From: Bacteriovoracaceae bacterium
GTDB taxonomy: Bacteria > Bdellovibrionota > Bacteriovoracia > Bacteriovoracales > Bacteriovoracaceae
DNA length: 41,383 bases
Assembly: GCA_028101965.1 (NCBI GenBank)
Contig: JAOHMI010000014.1
Coordinates: forward strand, 1 to 41,383
Direction: 5' to 3'
Positions 1 to 9,887 of the stretch are shown here, one piece after another (within the stretch, counting starts at the first letter, position 1; each line of letters begins with the position of its first letter). The notes beneath the pieces were generated by a model that was given only the letters and a program-made list of their open reading frames with translations, was not told where the DNA came from and did not search any database. The translations under genes and the position numbers were made by a program.

Positions 1-1
1 C

Positions 2-577
2 ATTCACCATCATCGATTCGACGATGCGAATCACTGGTCAAAAATTTTTGAAGATCCCACTAGAGACAAGTGGCAAAAGCCTAATTATGTAATCAAAAAA
101 CTAAATATTGAAAAAAATTTTATTATTGCTGATATTGGGTCTGCCACAGGCTATTTTCCGATCAGACTATCAAAAGTTGTTTCTCAAGGCAGGGTTTGGG
201 GAATTGATGTGGAACCAAATTTAATCAATTACCTCAATAATCGAGTCAAAAAAGAAAAGATCACCAACCTTTTTAGTATTCTGGGAACTTTTAAGGATCC
301 TCTTATTCCAGAACCAGTGGACTTAGTTATTATGGTTAATACTTACCACCATATAACTAATAGAATTAAATACCTAAAAACGATAACTCCACATTTAAAA
401 TCAGGTGGGAGAATCGCAATTATAGACTTCAAAGCAGGCGATCTACCAATCGGGCCGAAAAAAGAAATGAAAATTTCAAAAAATAAAATTATCCAAGAAT
501 TTAAATCAGCTAATTATAAACTCTCCTCTGAAGATGTTGACCTCCCCTATCAATTTATCCTTATTTTTAAACTTTAA
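2..577 (+). CDS. Class I SAM-dependent methyltransferase (5' end outside window)
   Basis: The frame is open from base 2, well before the first internal ATG at 209, so the gene starts upstream of the window. The visible N-terminal part reads HRFDDANHWSKIFEDP followed by ADIGSATGYFPIRL, which is the glycine-rich SAM-binding motif I. The acidic end of strand 2 follows (GIDVEPN), then a motif-IV-like stretch (VDLVIMVNTYHHI) and a post-motif strand (SGGRIAIIDF). This is the order of a class I Rossmann methyltransferase. The HRFDDA.W...F.DP opening resembles small methyltransferases often annotated as acting on small molecules. The substrate cannot be read from sequence. No terminator hairpin is evident in the 84 bases before the next gene. 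Confidence 0.85.
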   Translation: MHHHRFDDANHWSKIFEDPTRDKWQKPNYVIKKLNIEKNFIIADIGSATGYFPIRLSKVVSQGRVWGIDVEPNLINYLNNRVKKEKITNLFSILGTFKDPLIPEPVDLVIMVNTYHHITNRIKYLKTITPHLKSGGRIAIIDFKAGDLPIGPKKEMKISKNKIIQEFKSANYKLSSEDVDLPYQFILIFKL

Positions 578-661
578 TATCTCAAAGGTTCATTCTCGGA
601 AAAATAGTTCTGTTTACCTTTTAGACTACTCAAATGACTAATTTTAAACGATAAGCCTAGG

Positions 662-1768
662 GTGAAACTCAAGTTTTGTTTTTTAAGAAATACACTAACT
701 GTTTTTTTATTGCTGATTTACTCAGCAAGTATTTTTCCTTTTGCTAAAGAACTAGAAAGATGCATAAAACAACAACAACCTCCGCATAGCTCTTTTGATA
801 ATCTGGCCGGTAAAAAGAAGCCAACGCAGAAATATATTGATTTTCTAAAAGGCGATATTGATAAATTACCTTCCTGTGGCAACTGTTTTGTAAGAGTTCT
901 TCATGGAAAAAGCGAAGACTTTGACTTCCTTGTTTCAAAAGGTAAGCTTGGGAAACGTAAAATAGCTTTTGTCACAAATACCACTTCTCTTAAAGACTAT
1001 AAGAAATTAAAAGACGACCCAGAAATGCTTTTACGATCCCTTGGGTATCCTGAAAAATCAATTAGAGATATTACTAAAGCACGCGAAGATCTTCGTATTC
1101 TTATTTTCCAAGCAGATGAATCAGAGGAAATTATCGAAGGAACCTGGATGAATGCAAAGAAAATGATTCGTGAAGAGTACCCAGGAAAAAAAGGGGAAAT
1201 AGCCGATCTTATTTATGGAGTAAAAGGAAATCATAATTTTGAAAACTTAGAGAACGTTTATTCAACACTACTTAAAACAAAGGAATATGCATCACCAAAG
1301 AGTATTTTTGAACTACTGGTTAATCGATCCGCAAAAGACATCCAATCGGAGCTAAAGATATATGGAATAGAAATTTCAATTGCTAAAATAAATGAATTAA
1401 AGAAACTTAGAATGTATTTAAACTCACAAATTAATTTCAACCCTCTCTATCGTGGGGATGGTTTCGTTCATGATCCAATCAAAAATAAGCCAACCAATAA
1501 GGAGTATTTAATTGCCACTGATAGAAATGGAAAGAATAAGCTAGAAGATCGCTTTAATGACAACTACGATTTCTACCCTATCAATCATATTAGTAAAGAT
1601 TTAACACCTGAGCTAGTTTTTGTCAGGAAACAAATAATGCAATTTTTAAATGACTATCAACTAACCGACAGATTTCGTTTGAAAGTTTTTGAGAAACTTC
1701 AATCGAAGTTTGACCCCACCTTACTTCAAAAAATAAAAGATGCCATGAAGGATGCTCCATGCAAATAA
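662..1768 (+). CDS. Secreted protein of unknown function, coupled to a phosphoesterase gene
   Basis: I do not recognise this 368-residue protein. It begins with a GTG codon and has a clear Sec signal peptide (basic MKLKFCFLR, hydrophobic core TVFLLLIYSASIF, cleavage near PFA), so it should be periplasmic or outer-surface. The mature part is charged and helical, with a CGNC pair near residues 72-75 and a C-terminal Cys. No transmembrane segment follows the signal. Its last 10 bases overlap the start of the phosphoesterase gene at 1759, which implies co-translation and suggests a shared role. The Shine-Dalgarno is weak, so the start is less certain than the frame. No catalytic motif could be identified. 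Confidence 0.75.
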   Translation: MKLKFCFLRNTLTVFLLLIYSASIFPFAKELERCIKQQQPPHSSFDNLAGKKKPTQKYIDFLKGDIDKLPSCGNCFVRVLHGKSEDFDFLVSKGKLGKRKIAFVTNTTSLKDYKKLKDDPEMLLRSLGYPEKSIRDITKAREDLRILIFQADESEEIIEGTWMNAKKMIREEYPGKKGEIADLIYGVKGNHNFENLENVYSTLLKTKEYASPKSIFELLVNRSAKDIQSELKIYGIEISIAKINELKKLRMYLNSQINFNPLYRGDGFVHDPIKNKPTNKEYLIATDRNGKNKLEDRFNDNYDFYPINHISKDLTPELVFVRKQIMQFLNDYQLTDRFRLKVFEKLQSKFDPTLLQKIKDAMKDAPCK

Positions 1769-3954
1769 AAATCCTTTTACCATTTTTATTTTTGATTAAA
1801 CTATTTGCACAGGATATCTATCACATTTCAGACTTAGAGGGTAATGCTGACCTATTAAATAATTATGATCCCCCCTTAGAAATAATTTGGAATGAAGATA
1901 AGCAATTACAATTAAAGCTGCGACCGGGATATGAGAACTCTAGGATTGTCTTTAACGGTGATATAATTGGTAGTTTCCCTGGCAAGCAAGGAACTTCTTC
2001 CATACAATTAATATCGGCCATATCGGATTTACAGCAATCTAATCCCCAAAATATTTTACTAAATTTAGGTAATAAAGATCTCTATCTGGTTGAGTTAGTA
2101 AAATACTTAATTGAAAGTGAAACACTAAGAAAATATCGACGTAAGCCAAAATCCTATGAAGATATGTTAATTCGAAAAATTGATGAATGGGCAGAAACAT
2201 TTGCGCTCGAAGCAGATATTGACTCCCTAAGAGGAGAAATTCAGAAGATCTATGGAATAGAGGATAGAAAAAAACAATTGGTAAAACTAGTAGATTGGTT
2301 AACGGATAAAAAATCAACTTACCTAAAGTTCATCGAAAATGCAGAAATCATGCGCGGGATAGACTCATTTGATAACTATGTCCTGGCGGTCCATGGGGGA
2401 ATTGATCATTATAACTTTGGACTAGTTCCCGCTTACCATGATCCGAAATCAAAAAAACTTATTAATCAACGTGAACGAATATTAGATGTGGATATATGGA
2501 TGGAGGAATTAGAGAAGTACAAGAAAGCTCAAAACTATTGGTATCGAAAGATGATCGAAACTAACGATCCAAAGTTCCTAAACTATGTAAGCCTAGGAGC
2601 TTATGGAGACTCGGATTGGGATGTAATGGCCTATAAAAACTTCTCCAATGGAATGAGTGTCATTTACCCCTACCGACCAAATGACTTGAATGGAAATGTA
2701 TCACTTCCGAAAGAGGAAGTTCTAAAACTCTTACGAAATCATGCCAAGAAAAAAGGATTAAAAGGTGAATATATTATTGCTCATGGGCATACTCCCTCGG
2801 CAATGGTTGAATTAAAAGACCCAAAGTCTAAGATCTCTTTTTACTATTTAGATCCGACTTATCAAAATGCTTATGATAGACAACAATATTTTGTTCAATT
2901 CACAGAGGAAGGAGTCAAAAGAAGCGCTCCTGTTGGTATTCGAAAAAAAGCCCAAATTAAATTTACTCCTTTCTCAAAACATAAAGTTACAAAGGATCCT
3001 CAAAGCTGGATAGGCCATGGAATTTTATACGCTTCAGAAGCAGAGGAGAAAAAATTATTCCATATTCAAGAAGTGAGTAATGAATCTGGAATAATACAAC
3101 TGACACTTTATCGTATGGGAGAAGGATTTAAAAAAGTTTATAAAACAGTAAGTATTAATAATAATTATGTCGATGATTTCATCGAAAAAAATATTCGACC
3201 ATTCTCCTATCAAGGAAGTAACGAATATAATGCCGCCGCTAAATACCTACAAGAATTCTTTGATTCTCGTTTTAAAAACCGACTCCATCAAGATATTAAC
3301 TCTATTCTCGACAATGATCCTAAATTAAAAAAGATGACTCCGCTTTTTGTTACAGGCTCATCGGAAGGTTCAATGACTGGGATCGAAAATATAAAAAAAC
3401 TTAAGCAAACCATAAATACGATGCTCGACCAATGCGGTTCCCCCCCGAGTTGCTATATTGTGGCAGGGGCCAGCCGAAATAGTGTAGATGCATTAGTTCT
3501 TAAAGCAGCAACAATGAGAGGAATTCCTACCGTTGGCTTAGTAACTGATCAAAGTAGACCTAAGGACATTCTTGACTTGGATTATTATATCCATGCCGGT
3601 GAAACCTGGGACGACTTTCCTAAACATTACCATGAGTTATTTAAACAAAGCTTTGCTCAAGCCAAAGATTCTCCAATACTTTTCTCTTCAGGAGGTGGTC
3701 CAATTACTAAACAAATTTTAGAAGCAGTTCAAAACACCGATATATATTTAGGAGAAGATAAAATAGTTCAAGCGTACTTAGATTCTTATAATGAGGGATC
3801 GAGTAAGGAGTTTCTCAGGAATAATTTAGAACTTGATCACTATAGACTATTTACCCCTGGGGATAACCTCAGATTAAAAGATAAACATGCGATTCAAAGA
3901 AAAAAAATAAATAATAAATGTTCTCAATTGATCAGATCTCTCATATTTCAATAA
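1759..3954 (+). CDS. Secreted metallophosphoesterase with variant motifs and an extra C-terminal domain
   Basis: The protein has 731 residues. A signal peptide (about 1-18) is followed by a calcineurin-type phosphoesterase domain: HISDLEGN (D25), FNGDII (D68), LNLGNKD (N105), VHGGID (H212) and AHGHTP (H342, H344). Two normally conserved histidines are replaced: the DxH motif reads DLE and the GNHD/E motif reads GNKD. The metal site is therefore not canonical, and the enzyme may be altered or inactive. Residues 528-675 look like a separate alpha/beta domain with glycine-rich turns at FVTGSSEGSMTG and LFSSGGGPIT, possibly a Rossmann-like nucleotide-binding fold; this is inference. The gene overlaps the secreted-protein gene upstream by 10 bases. 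Calcineurin-like enzymes hydrolyse phosphomonoesters or diesters; the substrate is unknown. Confidence 0.75.
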   Translation: MQIKILLPFLFLIKLFAQDIYHISDLEGNADLLNNYDPPLEIIWNEDKQLQLKLRPGYENSRIVFNGDIIGSFPGKQGTSSIQLISAISDLQQSNPQNILLNLGNKDLYLVELVKYLIESETLRKYRRKPKSYEDMLIRKIDEWAETFALEADIDSLRGEIQKIYGIEDRKKQLVKLVDWLTDKKSTYLKFIENAEIMRGIDSFDNYVLAVHGGIDHYNFGLVPAYHDPKSKKLINQRERILDVDIWMEELEKYKKAQNYWYRKMIETNDPKFLNYVSLGAYGDSDWDVMAYKNFSNGMSVIYPYRPNDLNGNVSLPKEEVLKLLRNHAKKKGLKGEYIIAHGHTPSAMVELKDPKSKISFYYLDPTYQNAYDRQQYFVQFTEEGVKRSAPVGIRKKAQIKFTPFSKHKVTKDPQSWIGHGILYASEAEEKKLFHIQEVSNESGIIQLTLYRMGEGFKKVYKTVSINNNYVDDFIEKNIRPFSYQGSNEYNAAAKYLQEFFDSRFKNRLHQDINSILDNDPKLKKMTPLFVTGSSEGSMTGIENIKKLKQTINTMLDQCGSPPSCYIVAGASRNSVDALVLKAATMRGIPTVGLVTDQSRPKDILDLDYYIHAGETWDDFPKHYHELFKQSFAQAKDSPILFSSGGGPITKQILEAVQNTDIYLGEDKIVQAYLDSYNEGSSKEFLRNNLELDHYRLFTPGDNLRLKDKHAIQRKKINNKCSQLIRSLIFQ

Positions 3955-4030
3955 ATCCAAGCAAGTTAAAAAAAAACTCTCTTAAGTAAATTAATTTATT
4001 TATAAAATAAGTATAGGCGAGAACAATTGA

Positions 4031-5548
4031 TTAAGAATTAGCTTTAAAATCTTTACCATCGTAGGAAAACACTACTTCTTTATCATCGTAGACAGTGGCT
4101 AAATTAACAGGACGTTTCCAAATAAAATAGAGGTTTCTCAAAGTCTCTTGAGCGTAATTTACATCAAGGTCCACTCCATAATGAACATGCTTTAAGAGTA
4201 GCTCGCGGCGATTTTTGTAGTTAGCTTCGGCAACTTCAATAGTCGGTTGACCAAAGTTGGTTAACTGCGAGAGCAACTTCTGCTTAATCGCTTGAAAATC
4301 TCGAGAATCAATTTCAAAGCGACCACTTCGAGGATTATACTTATAAGTGAAAATCTGTTGCCGCATGCAAAATTCTTGAGTTAGGAATTCATCAATGAAA
4401 GTGACATCATTATGCGTTCGACGAACTTCAAATATTTTCTCTCTTCCTTTCATGAGTTTCGTATCCCAGTTTTCTTTATCATGAAGAGAAGGGCATTCGT
4501 TATAGTCTTTACCAAAGCGGCCAGTATCCCAACGATATTCAATATCACGCATCAGCTCAATTCCCACTTTATAGGGATTGATCTGCTTACGACTCATGGC
4601 CATGACTCCTGCGTGTTTATCAGCAAAGTCGATTATTTCAGAAGCATCCGCAGCTCTTTTGGTCATAATGGTTGAGTGCCAATAGCTGGCCCAACCTTCA
4701 TTCATAATTTTAGTCATTCCTTGAGGTAAGAAATAATAAGCCTCTTCCCTAAGAATTCCTAATATATCTGCTTCCCATTCTTTAAGCGGAGCAAAATGGA
4801 TAAGAAACCGCAGAATATCCTTTTCTCCTTGGGCCAAGAGTTTTTCCGCCACCACATTTTGTTCTTCATCGTTTTTTTTCGGGTTAGAGTCTATGTCCTT
4901 ACGCTTTTTATTTCGCATAAAAGTTTTCAGGCTTTGTGAGCGATCATCATAGAGAAACTCTCCCATATCGGCTTCTGCCTTAGCTTGCTTCTCTAGCTTT
5001 TCTCTATTTCTCTTTCCTTCAAAAGTTTCAAAGAGTACATTCGTATCTAAGAGGTTTTCTAATGATAAGACTCGGTCAATAAATTTTTCCACTGTATCTT
5101 GGCCATACAAATCAATATAACGGCGAACTTTTGTTCCATGATTTGCCATCACATCCATCATTTTACGATTGGTATGCTTAAACCAGTAATTATTTTTGAA
5201 AAAATCATTGTGTCCATACACATGGGCCATCACGATTTTTTGATCCACCCAATTATTAACCTCTAATAAATAGGCATAGCAAGGGTTGGTATTAATCACC
5301 ATTTCGTAAATTTTTTGTAACCCGTAACGATAACCTTTTGACAGCTGATCGTATTGCATTCCAAATCGCCAATGGGGATAGCGGTTGGGAAATCCTCCTA
5401 AGGAGGCAAGAATATTAATCGTATCGTAATCGCAAACTTCAAAGATTTGCTCGAAATAATCCAAGCCATACTCATCAGCGTAGCCTTGTATTTCTTTTTG
5501 CAATTTTTTTAAATCAGGAGTAATAGCTTTGGTTCGTACCATGGACAT
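4031..5548 (-). CDS. spoVR: SpoVR family protein
   Basis: This 505-residue protein matches the SpoVR/YcgB family over its full usual length. Family-typical stretches include YGLDYFEQIFEVCDYDTIN near the N-terminus, LGGFPNRYPHWRFGM, and later NEGWASYWHSTIMTK. SpoVR was named for a role in Bacillus spore cortex formation; in non-sporeformers it travels with yeaH and prkA and is associated with stationary-phase or starvation responses, but its biochemistry is unknown. The start ATG follows AAGGGAAG and lies only two bases after the yeaH stop, so translation is probably coupled. It is the last gene of the prkA-yeaH-spoVR operon and converges with the phosphoesterase gene across a 76-base AT-rich gap. 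Confidence 0.92.
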   Translation of the reverse strand: MSMVRTKAITPDLKKLQKEIQGYADEYGLDYFEQIFEVCDYDTINILASLGGFPNRYPHWRFGMQYDQLSKGYRYGLQKIYEMVINTNPCYAYLLEVNNWVDQKIVMAHVYGHNDFFKNNYWFKHTNRKMMDVMANHGTKVRRYIDLYGQDTVEKFIDRVLSLENLLDTNVLFETFEGKRNREKLEKQAKAEADMGEFLYDDRSQSLKTFMRNKKRKDIDSNPKKNDEEQNVVAEKLLAQGEKDILRFLIHFAPLKEWEADILGILREEAYYFLPQGMTKIMNEGWASYWHSTIMTKRAADASEIIDFADKHAGVMAMSRKQINPYKVGIELMRDIEYRWDTGRFGKDYNECPSLHDKENWDTKLMKGREKIFEVRRTHNDVTFIDEFLTQEFCMRQQIFTYKYNPRSGRFEIDSRDFQAIKQKLLSQLTNFGQPTIEVAEANYKNRRELLLKHVHYGVDLDVNYAQETLRNLYFIWKRPVNLATVYDDKEVVFSYDGKDFKANS

Positions 5549-5550
5549 AA

Positions 5551-6669
5551 CTACTTCCCTTTTCCTAAGAAATCTTTAATTGAATCTAAAATTGCATCTT
5601 TATTTTTAATCTTACTTAGGACTAACTTTTCATTGGTGGCCGTGTACTTGGCCACTAAATCTTTATAGAACTGACCCGAACCGTAACGAGATTCAACCTG
5701 TCCATAGCAGAACATATTGGAAACCGGAATTATTTCTTCATCTAATAATCGTAAGCAATATTTTGTATCATCTGCCGACCAGTTATCACCATCGCTAAAA
5801 TGAAAAGGATAAATATTCCAATCATTTGAATTATAGTCTTCATGTATGATTTGCTTACATAGATTATAAGCGGAAGAAATTAAAGTTCCCCCAGATTCAC
5901 GGGTACGGAAAAAAGTTGTTTCATCAACTTCCTTCGCTGTAGCATCGTGAATAATATAGCGAATATCAATATCTTTATATTGGTGCTTGAGCCATAAATT
6001 GATCCAAAAAGACTCTGTTCGAACAATTTCTTTTTGCTCATCCCCCATGGATCCAGAAACATCCATCATATAAATAACGACGGCCGCATTTTCCATTTCA
6101 ATTTTTGTATCAGAAGAACGGTAACGAAAGTCACGACGAATTGGAATGACCGCTGGAGAATTCGGGTCGTAACTTCCCATGGAAATTTGCCGCTTTAGAG
6201 CTTCTTTATATGTTCTTTTTAAGTGTTTAAGAGAGTCTGGGCCAACGATACCAATACTAGTATATTTATCAACAGTAGACTGAATTTGCTTTTTGCCTTT
6301 CGGTTCAATATTAGGGAGTTCTAATTCCTCTCCTAAGATCGATGCCAGCTCATCAATTTTCATATCCACTTCAAGTTCTTTATTTCCTTCACCTTCTCCG
6401 GCGTCACCTTGTCCTGGTTCACCATTCGGATCTGGTTTCCCCTCTACTGGATCCCCTTCACCACCCTGGCCTTGTCCGGTTCCTCCTTGTGACTTATCAC
6501 CAAATTTAAAGCGAGGAATATCAATACTAGGCATAGGAACTTTAAAAGAATCATTTCCTTTAGGAATAATCGACTGTCCAGAGGATACATACTTGCGTAA
6601 ATTTTCTCGGATTTTCCCCTTAACTATTTTACGAAAGCGTGAATGGTCTCTCTTTATTGGATGATCCAA
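5551..6669 (-). CDS. yeaH: YeaH/YhbH family (DUF444) VWA-like protein
   Basis: This is a 372-residue DUF444 protein. The N-terminus is basic ([20 protein letters not shown]). A Gly/Asp/Glu-rich linker ([10 protein letters not shown]...) follows at about residues 80-115, then a von Willebrand A-like domain with a MIDAS-type motif, [11 protein letters not shown], near residues 201-211. The start codon is TTG preceded by an AAGGA-rich Shine-Dalgarno; no in-frame ATG occurs until MPSIDIP, which lies inside the conserved region, so TTG is the likely start. In enteric bacteria YeaH is co-regulated with the YeaG (PrkA) kinase in starvation. It lies 21 bases downstream of prkA and 2 bases upstream of spoVR. 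It may act as an adaptor or substrate of the kinase; that is inference. Confidence 0.92.
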   Translation of the reverse strand: MDHPIKRDHSRFRKIVKGKIRENLRKYVSSGQSIIPKGNDSFKVPMPSIDIPRFKFGDKSQGGTGQGQGGEGDPVEGKPDPNGEPGQGDAGEGEGNKELEVDMKIDELASILGEELELPNIEPKGKKQIQSTVDKYTSIGIVGPDSLKHLKRTYKEALKRQISMGSYDPNSPAVIPIRRDFRYRSSDTKIEMENAAVVIYMMDVSGSMGDEQKEIVRTESFWINLWLKHQYKDIDIRYIIHDATAKEVDETTFFRTRESGGTLISSAYNLCKQIIHEDYNSNDWNIYPFHFSDGDNWSADDTKYCLRLLDEEIIPVSNMFCYGQVESRYGSGQFYKDLVAKYTATNEKLVLSKIKNKDAILDSIKDFLGKGK

Positions 6670-6690
6670 AATCTTTTCCTTTTCCTAAAA

Positions 6691-8748
6691 TTAGGAATTT
6701 TTAATATCGCCTTTGGCAAAGATACTGGCCACAAAGTTAAGAGCATCCGTGGCACAAATATCACAATAGTCAAAATTCTTGATTAAGCGTGTTTTAATAA
6801 CATCGATTTTTTCTTGAGTTTGCTTATCAATAACATTTGAAATAATTGTGGTGAGCTTAATCGAATCTTTTTGATCTTCAAACAGTTTTAATTCTAAGGC
6901 TCGATGAAGTCTTTCGTTTGTTTTATAATCAAAGGACTTTCCTTCTATGGCCAATGCTCCAATATAATTCATAATTTCTCGTCTAAAGTCATCTTTTCGA
7001 GATTCCGGAATATCAATTTTTTCTTCAATTGATCTCATAAATCTTTCATCTGCATCTTCTAGTTTATTAGAGTATTTATTTCTAATTTTCTCTTTTTGAG
7101 TATAAGCCTTTACATTATCAATATAGTTTCCGCATAACATTTGAATAGCAGCTTCATCAACACTAATAGCTTTCATGACATCGTTTTTAACGGTGTCTTC
7201 ATACTCTTGCCGAGATATGGCCAGCATTTCTTTATAGAAGTCTTGTTGATCGACCGAACTAATTAGACCATGATGTTTTAAACCTGATTCAAGTTCATTA
7301 AAAACCATAAAAGGATTTAAACATCCAGTATGCGCATGCTTAACGAGTGCATTTGAAATTTTATCCTGTATATATCGTGGAGAAATACCTTCAAGACCTT
7401 CCCGAATCGCTTCCTTACGAAGTTCTTTAACATTATCTTCATTATAACCAGGTAGAGTTTTTCCATTATATAATTTTAGTTTTTGAAGTCGTGTAAGATC
7501 CGCTTTTTTTGGTTCCTCTAATCTAGTTAAAATCGCCCAAGTGGATGCCATCTCTAATGTATGAGGAGCAATGTGGACCGGAAGAGTATCAGCATTAAAA
7601 TCTTTTTGATAAATCTTAACTTCGTTTTCTAATCGAGAAATATAAGGCACATCAATTTTTACTGTTCTATCTCGAAGAGCTTCCATAAATTCATTGGATT
7701 GAAGTTTTTTAAATTCGGGCTCATTTGTGTGACCCAAGATCACTTCATCGATATGGGTTTGTGCAAACTTCTTAGGTTTAATTGATTGCTCTTGAGAGGC
7801 CCCTAAAAGGTCATACAAGAATGCCACATCTAATTTAAGCATTTCGATAAATTCCACAATTCCACGGTTGGCAATATTAAACTCACCGTCAAAATTAAAA
7901 GCTCGTGGGTCTGAATCAGATCCATATTGAGCAATTTTACGATAGTTAATGTCTCCGGTTAGTTCAGTGGAATCTTGGTTTTTCTCATCTTTAGGTTGAA
8001 AAGTCCCAATTCCCACTCGATCTTTTTCTGATAATAATAACCTTCTGATTCGAATATGATTTGTCACAACAGCATTCCAGTCGCCATCATACTTCTTCAA
8101 GTATTCGTTCATAATAAAGCGGCATGCAGGATTTACATCCCCTTTAATTTTTATTTTATAAGGCCCATCATTATCTTTATTTAATTTTTCTACTAATTTT
8201 TGCCGAGCTTCAATTGGTATCAGCTTGAGTGGTTCCTCATGCATTGGAGAAGGAAATAATTTTGCTCCCCCTAATATTTCACTTTCTTCTGAATCATACC
8301 ATTCGTAGGTGTAGAGTGCGCCTACATCTGTTCGAGAATAATGTTCCAATCCTTTTTTCATTAACCTTGCTATGGACGATTTAGCAGATCCCACCGGGCC
8401 ATGAAGAAGAAGAACCCTCTTCTCAGTTCCGTATCCTAAAGCCGCCGACTTAAAAAAGTTTACTAACTTCATTAGATGAACATCTATTCCAAAAATTGCA
8501 TCTTTTCCATTCTCAATGGAATCATCAAAAAAGTGATACCGAGTAATTTCTTTTTTATATTCAACGTACTTTGAAGTTCCATAACTCATGATCACATCAT
8601 GAATTCTTTGAAAGGCGTTTCTCGCCACTAAAGGATTCTTACTAACAATGTTCATATAATCTTGAAAACCTCCCTCCCAATGAAGATGAGAAAAGTCTTT
8701 CGAGTTATAATTTTCTTTAATAAATGAACTGATATCTATTTTGGTCAT
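6691..8748 (-). CDS. prkA: PrkA family serine protein kinase (YeaG-like)
   Basis: This 685-residue protein has the length and layout of PrkA. The N-terminal AAA+ domain carries a Walker A motif [12 protein letters not shown] (residues 114-125). Further conserved stretches are the YEWYDSEE region, [19 protein letters not shown]-like sequence, and [16 protein letters not shown]. The C-terminal part matches the PrkA kinase domain. Family members phosphorylate serine in stress or starvation physiology. ATG follows GGAGG with five bases of spacing. It leads the operon with yeaH and spoVR and is divergent from a PP2C phosphatase across a 309-bp region with a long dyad. A neighbouring Ser/Thr phosphatase suggests, but does not prove, that the two act on the same targets. 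Confidence 0.94.
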   Translation of the reverse strand: MTKIDISSFIKENYNSKDFSHLHWEGGFQDYMNIVSKNPLVARNAFQRIHDVIMSYGTSKYVEYKKEITRYHFFDDSIENGKDAIFGIDVHLMKLVNFFKSAALGYGTEKRVLLLHGPVGSAKSSIARLMKKGLEHYSRTDVGALYTYEWYDSEESEILGGAKLFPSPMHEEPLKLIPIEARQKLVEKLNKDNDGPYKIKIKGDVNPACRFIMNEYLKKYDGDWNAVVTNHIRIRRLLLSEKDRVGIGTFQPKDEKNQDSTELTGDINYRKIAQYGSDSDPRAFNFDGEFNIANRGIVEFIEMLKLDVAFLYDLLGASQEQSIKPKKFAQTHIDEVILGHTNEPEFKKLQSNEFMEALRDRTVKIDVPYISRLENEVKIYQKDFNADTLPVHIAPHTLEMASTWAILTRLEEPKKADLTRLQKLKLYNGKTLPGYNEDNVKELRKEAIREGLEGISPRYIQDKISNALVKHAHTGCLNPFMVFNELESGLKHHGLISSVDQQDFYKEMLAISRQEYEDTVKNDVMKAISVDEAAIQMLCGNYIDNVKAYTQKEKIRNKYSNKLEDADERFMRSIEEKIDIPESRKDDFRREIMNYIGALAIEGKSFDYKTNERLHRALELKLFEDQKDSIKLTTIISNVIDKQTQEKIDVIKTRLIKNFDYCDICATDALNFVASIFAKGDIKNS

Positions 8749-8849
8749 GAGTGCCTCCGAACCGATTTTTCTTTTATAATTTTATCACAAAACAAATATT
8801 TAAGGTATACCTATCGTTGATTCCTTACAAGGTTACTAAAAAAGAGTAC

Positions 8850-8889
8850 TTTGGTTTAGAATTTGCAATATTGCTTTTTACAAACCAAA
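8850..8889. promoter_or_regulatory. Interrupted 40-bp dyad, candidate operator
   Basis: A perfect central palindrome GCAATATTGC (8865-8874) is flanked at exactly equal distances by outer arms TTTGGTTT (8850-8857) and AAACCAAA (8882-8889). All three elements share one centre of symmetry between 8869 and 8870. The nested symmetry fits two dimers of a DNA-binding protein, or an RNA hairpin. It lies upstream of both divergent genes. No regulator can be assigned. Confidence 0.5.
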
Positions 8890-8986
8890 AAAGCGAATAA
8901 AATATATTTCAATTGAGCGTTTTATTCAGATTTCTCACTCGGTACAAGTCAAAGTATAAAAAAAACAAATTAATATCCTCAAAAAA

Positions 8987-9015
8987 TTGACAATTATTCT
9001 ATGTCTTAACAAAAT
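8987..9015 (+). promoter_or_regulatory. Sigma70-like promoter for the PP2C gene
   Basis: A perfect -35 box TTGACA (8987-8992) is followed after 17 bases by CAAAAT (9010-9015), a weaker -10 match. Transcription would start about 35 bases upstream of the PP2C start codon. The -35 is convincing; the -10 assignment is tentative. Confidence 0.45.
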
Positions 9016-9057
9016 ATTAATAGAAGAATTAAGAATTGATGAAGATTAAGGAATACG

Positions 9058-9801
9058 ATGTCACTTTTAAGCGCAGGTGTATGCGATATTGGTCGTGTCA
9101 GAAAAAGCAACCAAGATAGTATTTGTTTAGTTCCGGATAAACGTTTTTTCGCCGTTGCCGACGGAATGGGCGGTCACAACGGAGGAGACATCGCTTCGAA
9201 GATGGCCACGGATTTACTTGGCCATAACATTCAAGTAAGTAATCCTGAAAATAAGCGGGAATTTCTTTTTGGATTACTTCGAAGAGTCAATGATAAAATT
9301 TACCAAACTTCTTTAGATCATCCTGAATTACAAGGAATGGGTACTACCCTAACTGGAATTTATTTTGATGAGAAACACCTAAATATTTTTAATATAGGCG
9401 ACTCTCGTGTTTACTTGGTTAACGATCAACAACTATACCAATTAACTCGAGATCATTCCTTGATTCAAGAAAAATTAAACTTAGGAATTTATGATCGAGA
9501 AATGGCACACGCAGACAAGCAAAAAAATGTTTTAGTCAAGTCTGTTGGATTTGAGCCAAAGGTAGAAGCGGATATTTTTCGTTATCGATATTCCAAAAAT
9601 GATATGTTCCTCATTTGCAGTGATGGGCTTCATGGTAAAGTCAGTGATCGCGATATCCTTTTCCTGGTCAATAACATGATTTCCTCCCCTTTGACTGCTA
9701 CCAGTGAAGATTTAAACAGAGTGGCAAAAAAACTCGTGGACCAAGCAAATCACAATGGTGGACAGGACAATATATCGGTCATTCTCGTTCTGATTAAATA
9801 A
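9058..9801 (+). CDS. PP2C-family Ser/Thr protein phosphatase
   Basis: At 247 residues this is the size of bacterial Stp/PrpC enzymes. All main PP2C motifs are present: GRVRKSNQDS (residues 12-21), VADGMGGHNGG (33-43) with the metal-binding Asp, GMGTTLTG, NIGDSRVYL, ICSDGLHGKV and GGQDNISVI near the C-terminus. The protein should be a soluble, Mn/Mg-dependent phosphatase removing phosphate from Ser/Thr of protein targets. ATG follows AAGGAA with four bases of spacing. It heads a rightward group with a LytM peptidase and secA. The divergent prkA kinase gene makes antagonism between the two enzymes plausible. Confidence 0.93.
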   Translation: MSLLSAGVCDIGRVRKSNQDSICLVPDKRFFAVADGMGGHNGGDIASKMATDLLGHNIQVSNPENKREFLFGLLRRVNDKIYQTSLDHPELQGMGTTLTGIYFDEKHLNIFNIGDSRVYLVNDQQLYQLTRDHSLIQEKLNLGIYDREMAHADKQKNVLVKSVGFEPKVEADIFRYRYSKNDMFLICSDGLHGKVSDRDILFLVNNMISSPLTATSEDLNRVAKKLVDQANHNGGQDNISVILVLIK

Positions 9802-9887
9802 GCTAATCTTCCCCTTCAATTAGATGACATTTGCTTTCCTTTCTTGGCATAATGAGAGCTTAGCTTGCCGGAAAAAAGAATAGATAT

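Larger units (their letters stand above)
8749..9057. promoter_or_regulatory. Divergent regulatory region between prkA and the PP2C gene
   Basis: This 309-bp stretch has no plausible gene. It contains a long interrupted dyad (8850-8889), a second inverted repeat with 8-base arms GAATAAAA (8895-8902) and TTTTATTC (8920-8927), a 10-bp palindrome AGGTATACCT (8803-8812), and a sigma70-like promoter facing right. The accumulation of dyads between a stress operon and a phosphatase gene suggests regulated transcription of at least one side. Individual sites are listed separately where the evidence is stronger. Confidence 0.6.

Noticed and set aside
6293-6664. Pro/Ser-rich 123-codon frame on the plus strand
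   Set aside because: It is the exact antisense of the Gly/Asp-rich linker of yeaH; its composition is a mirror of that low-complexity stretch.
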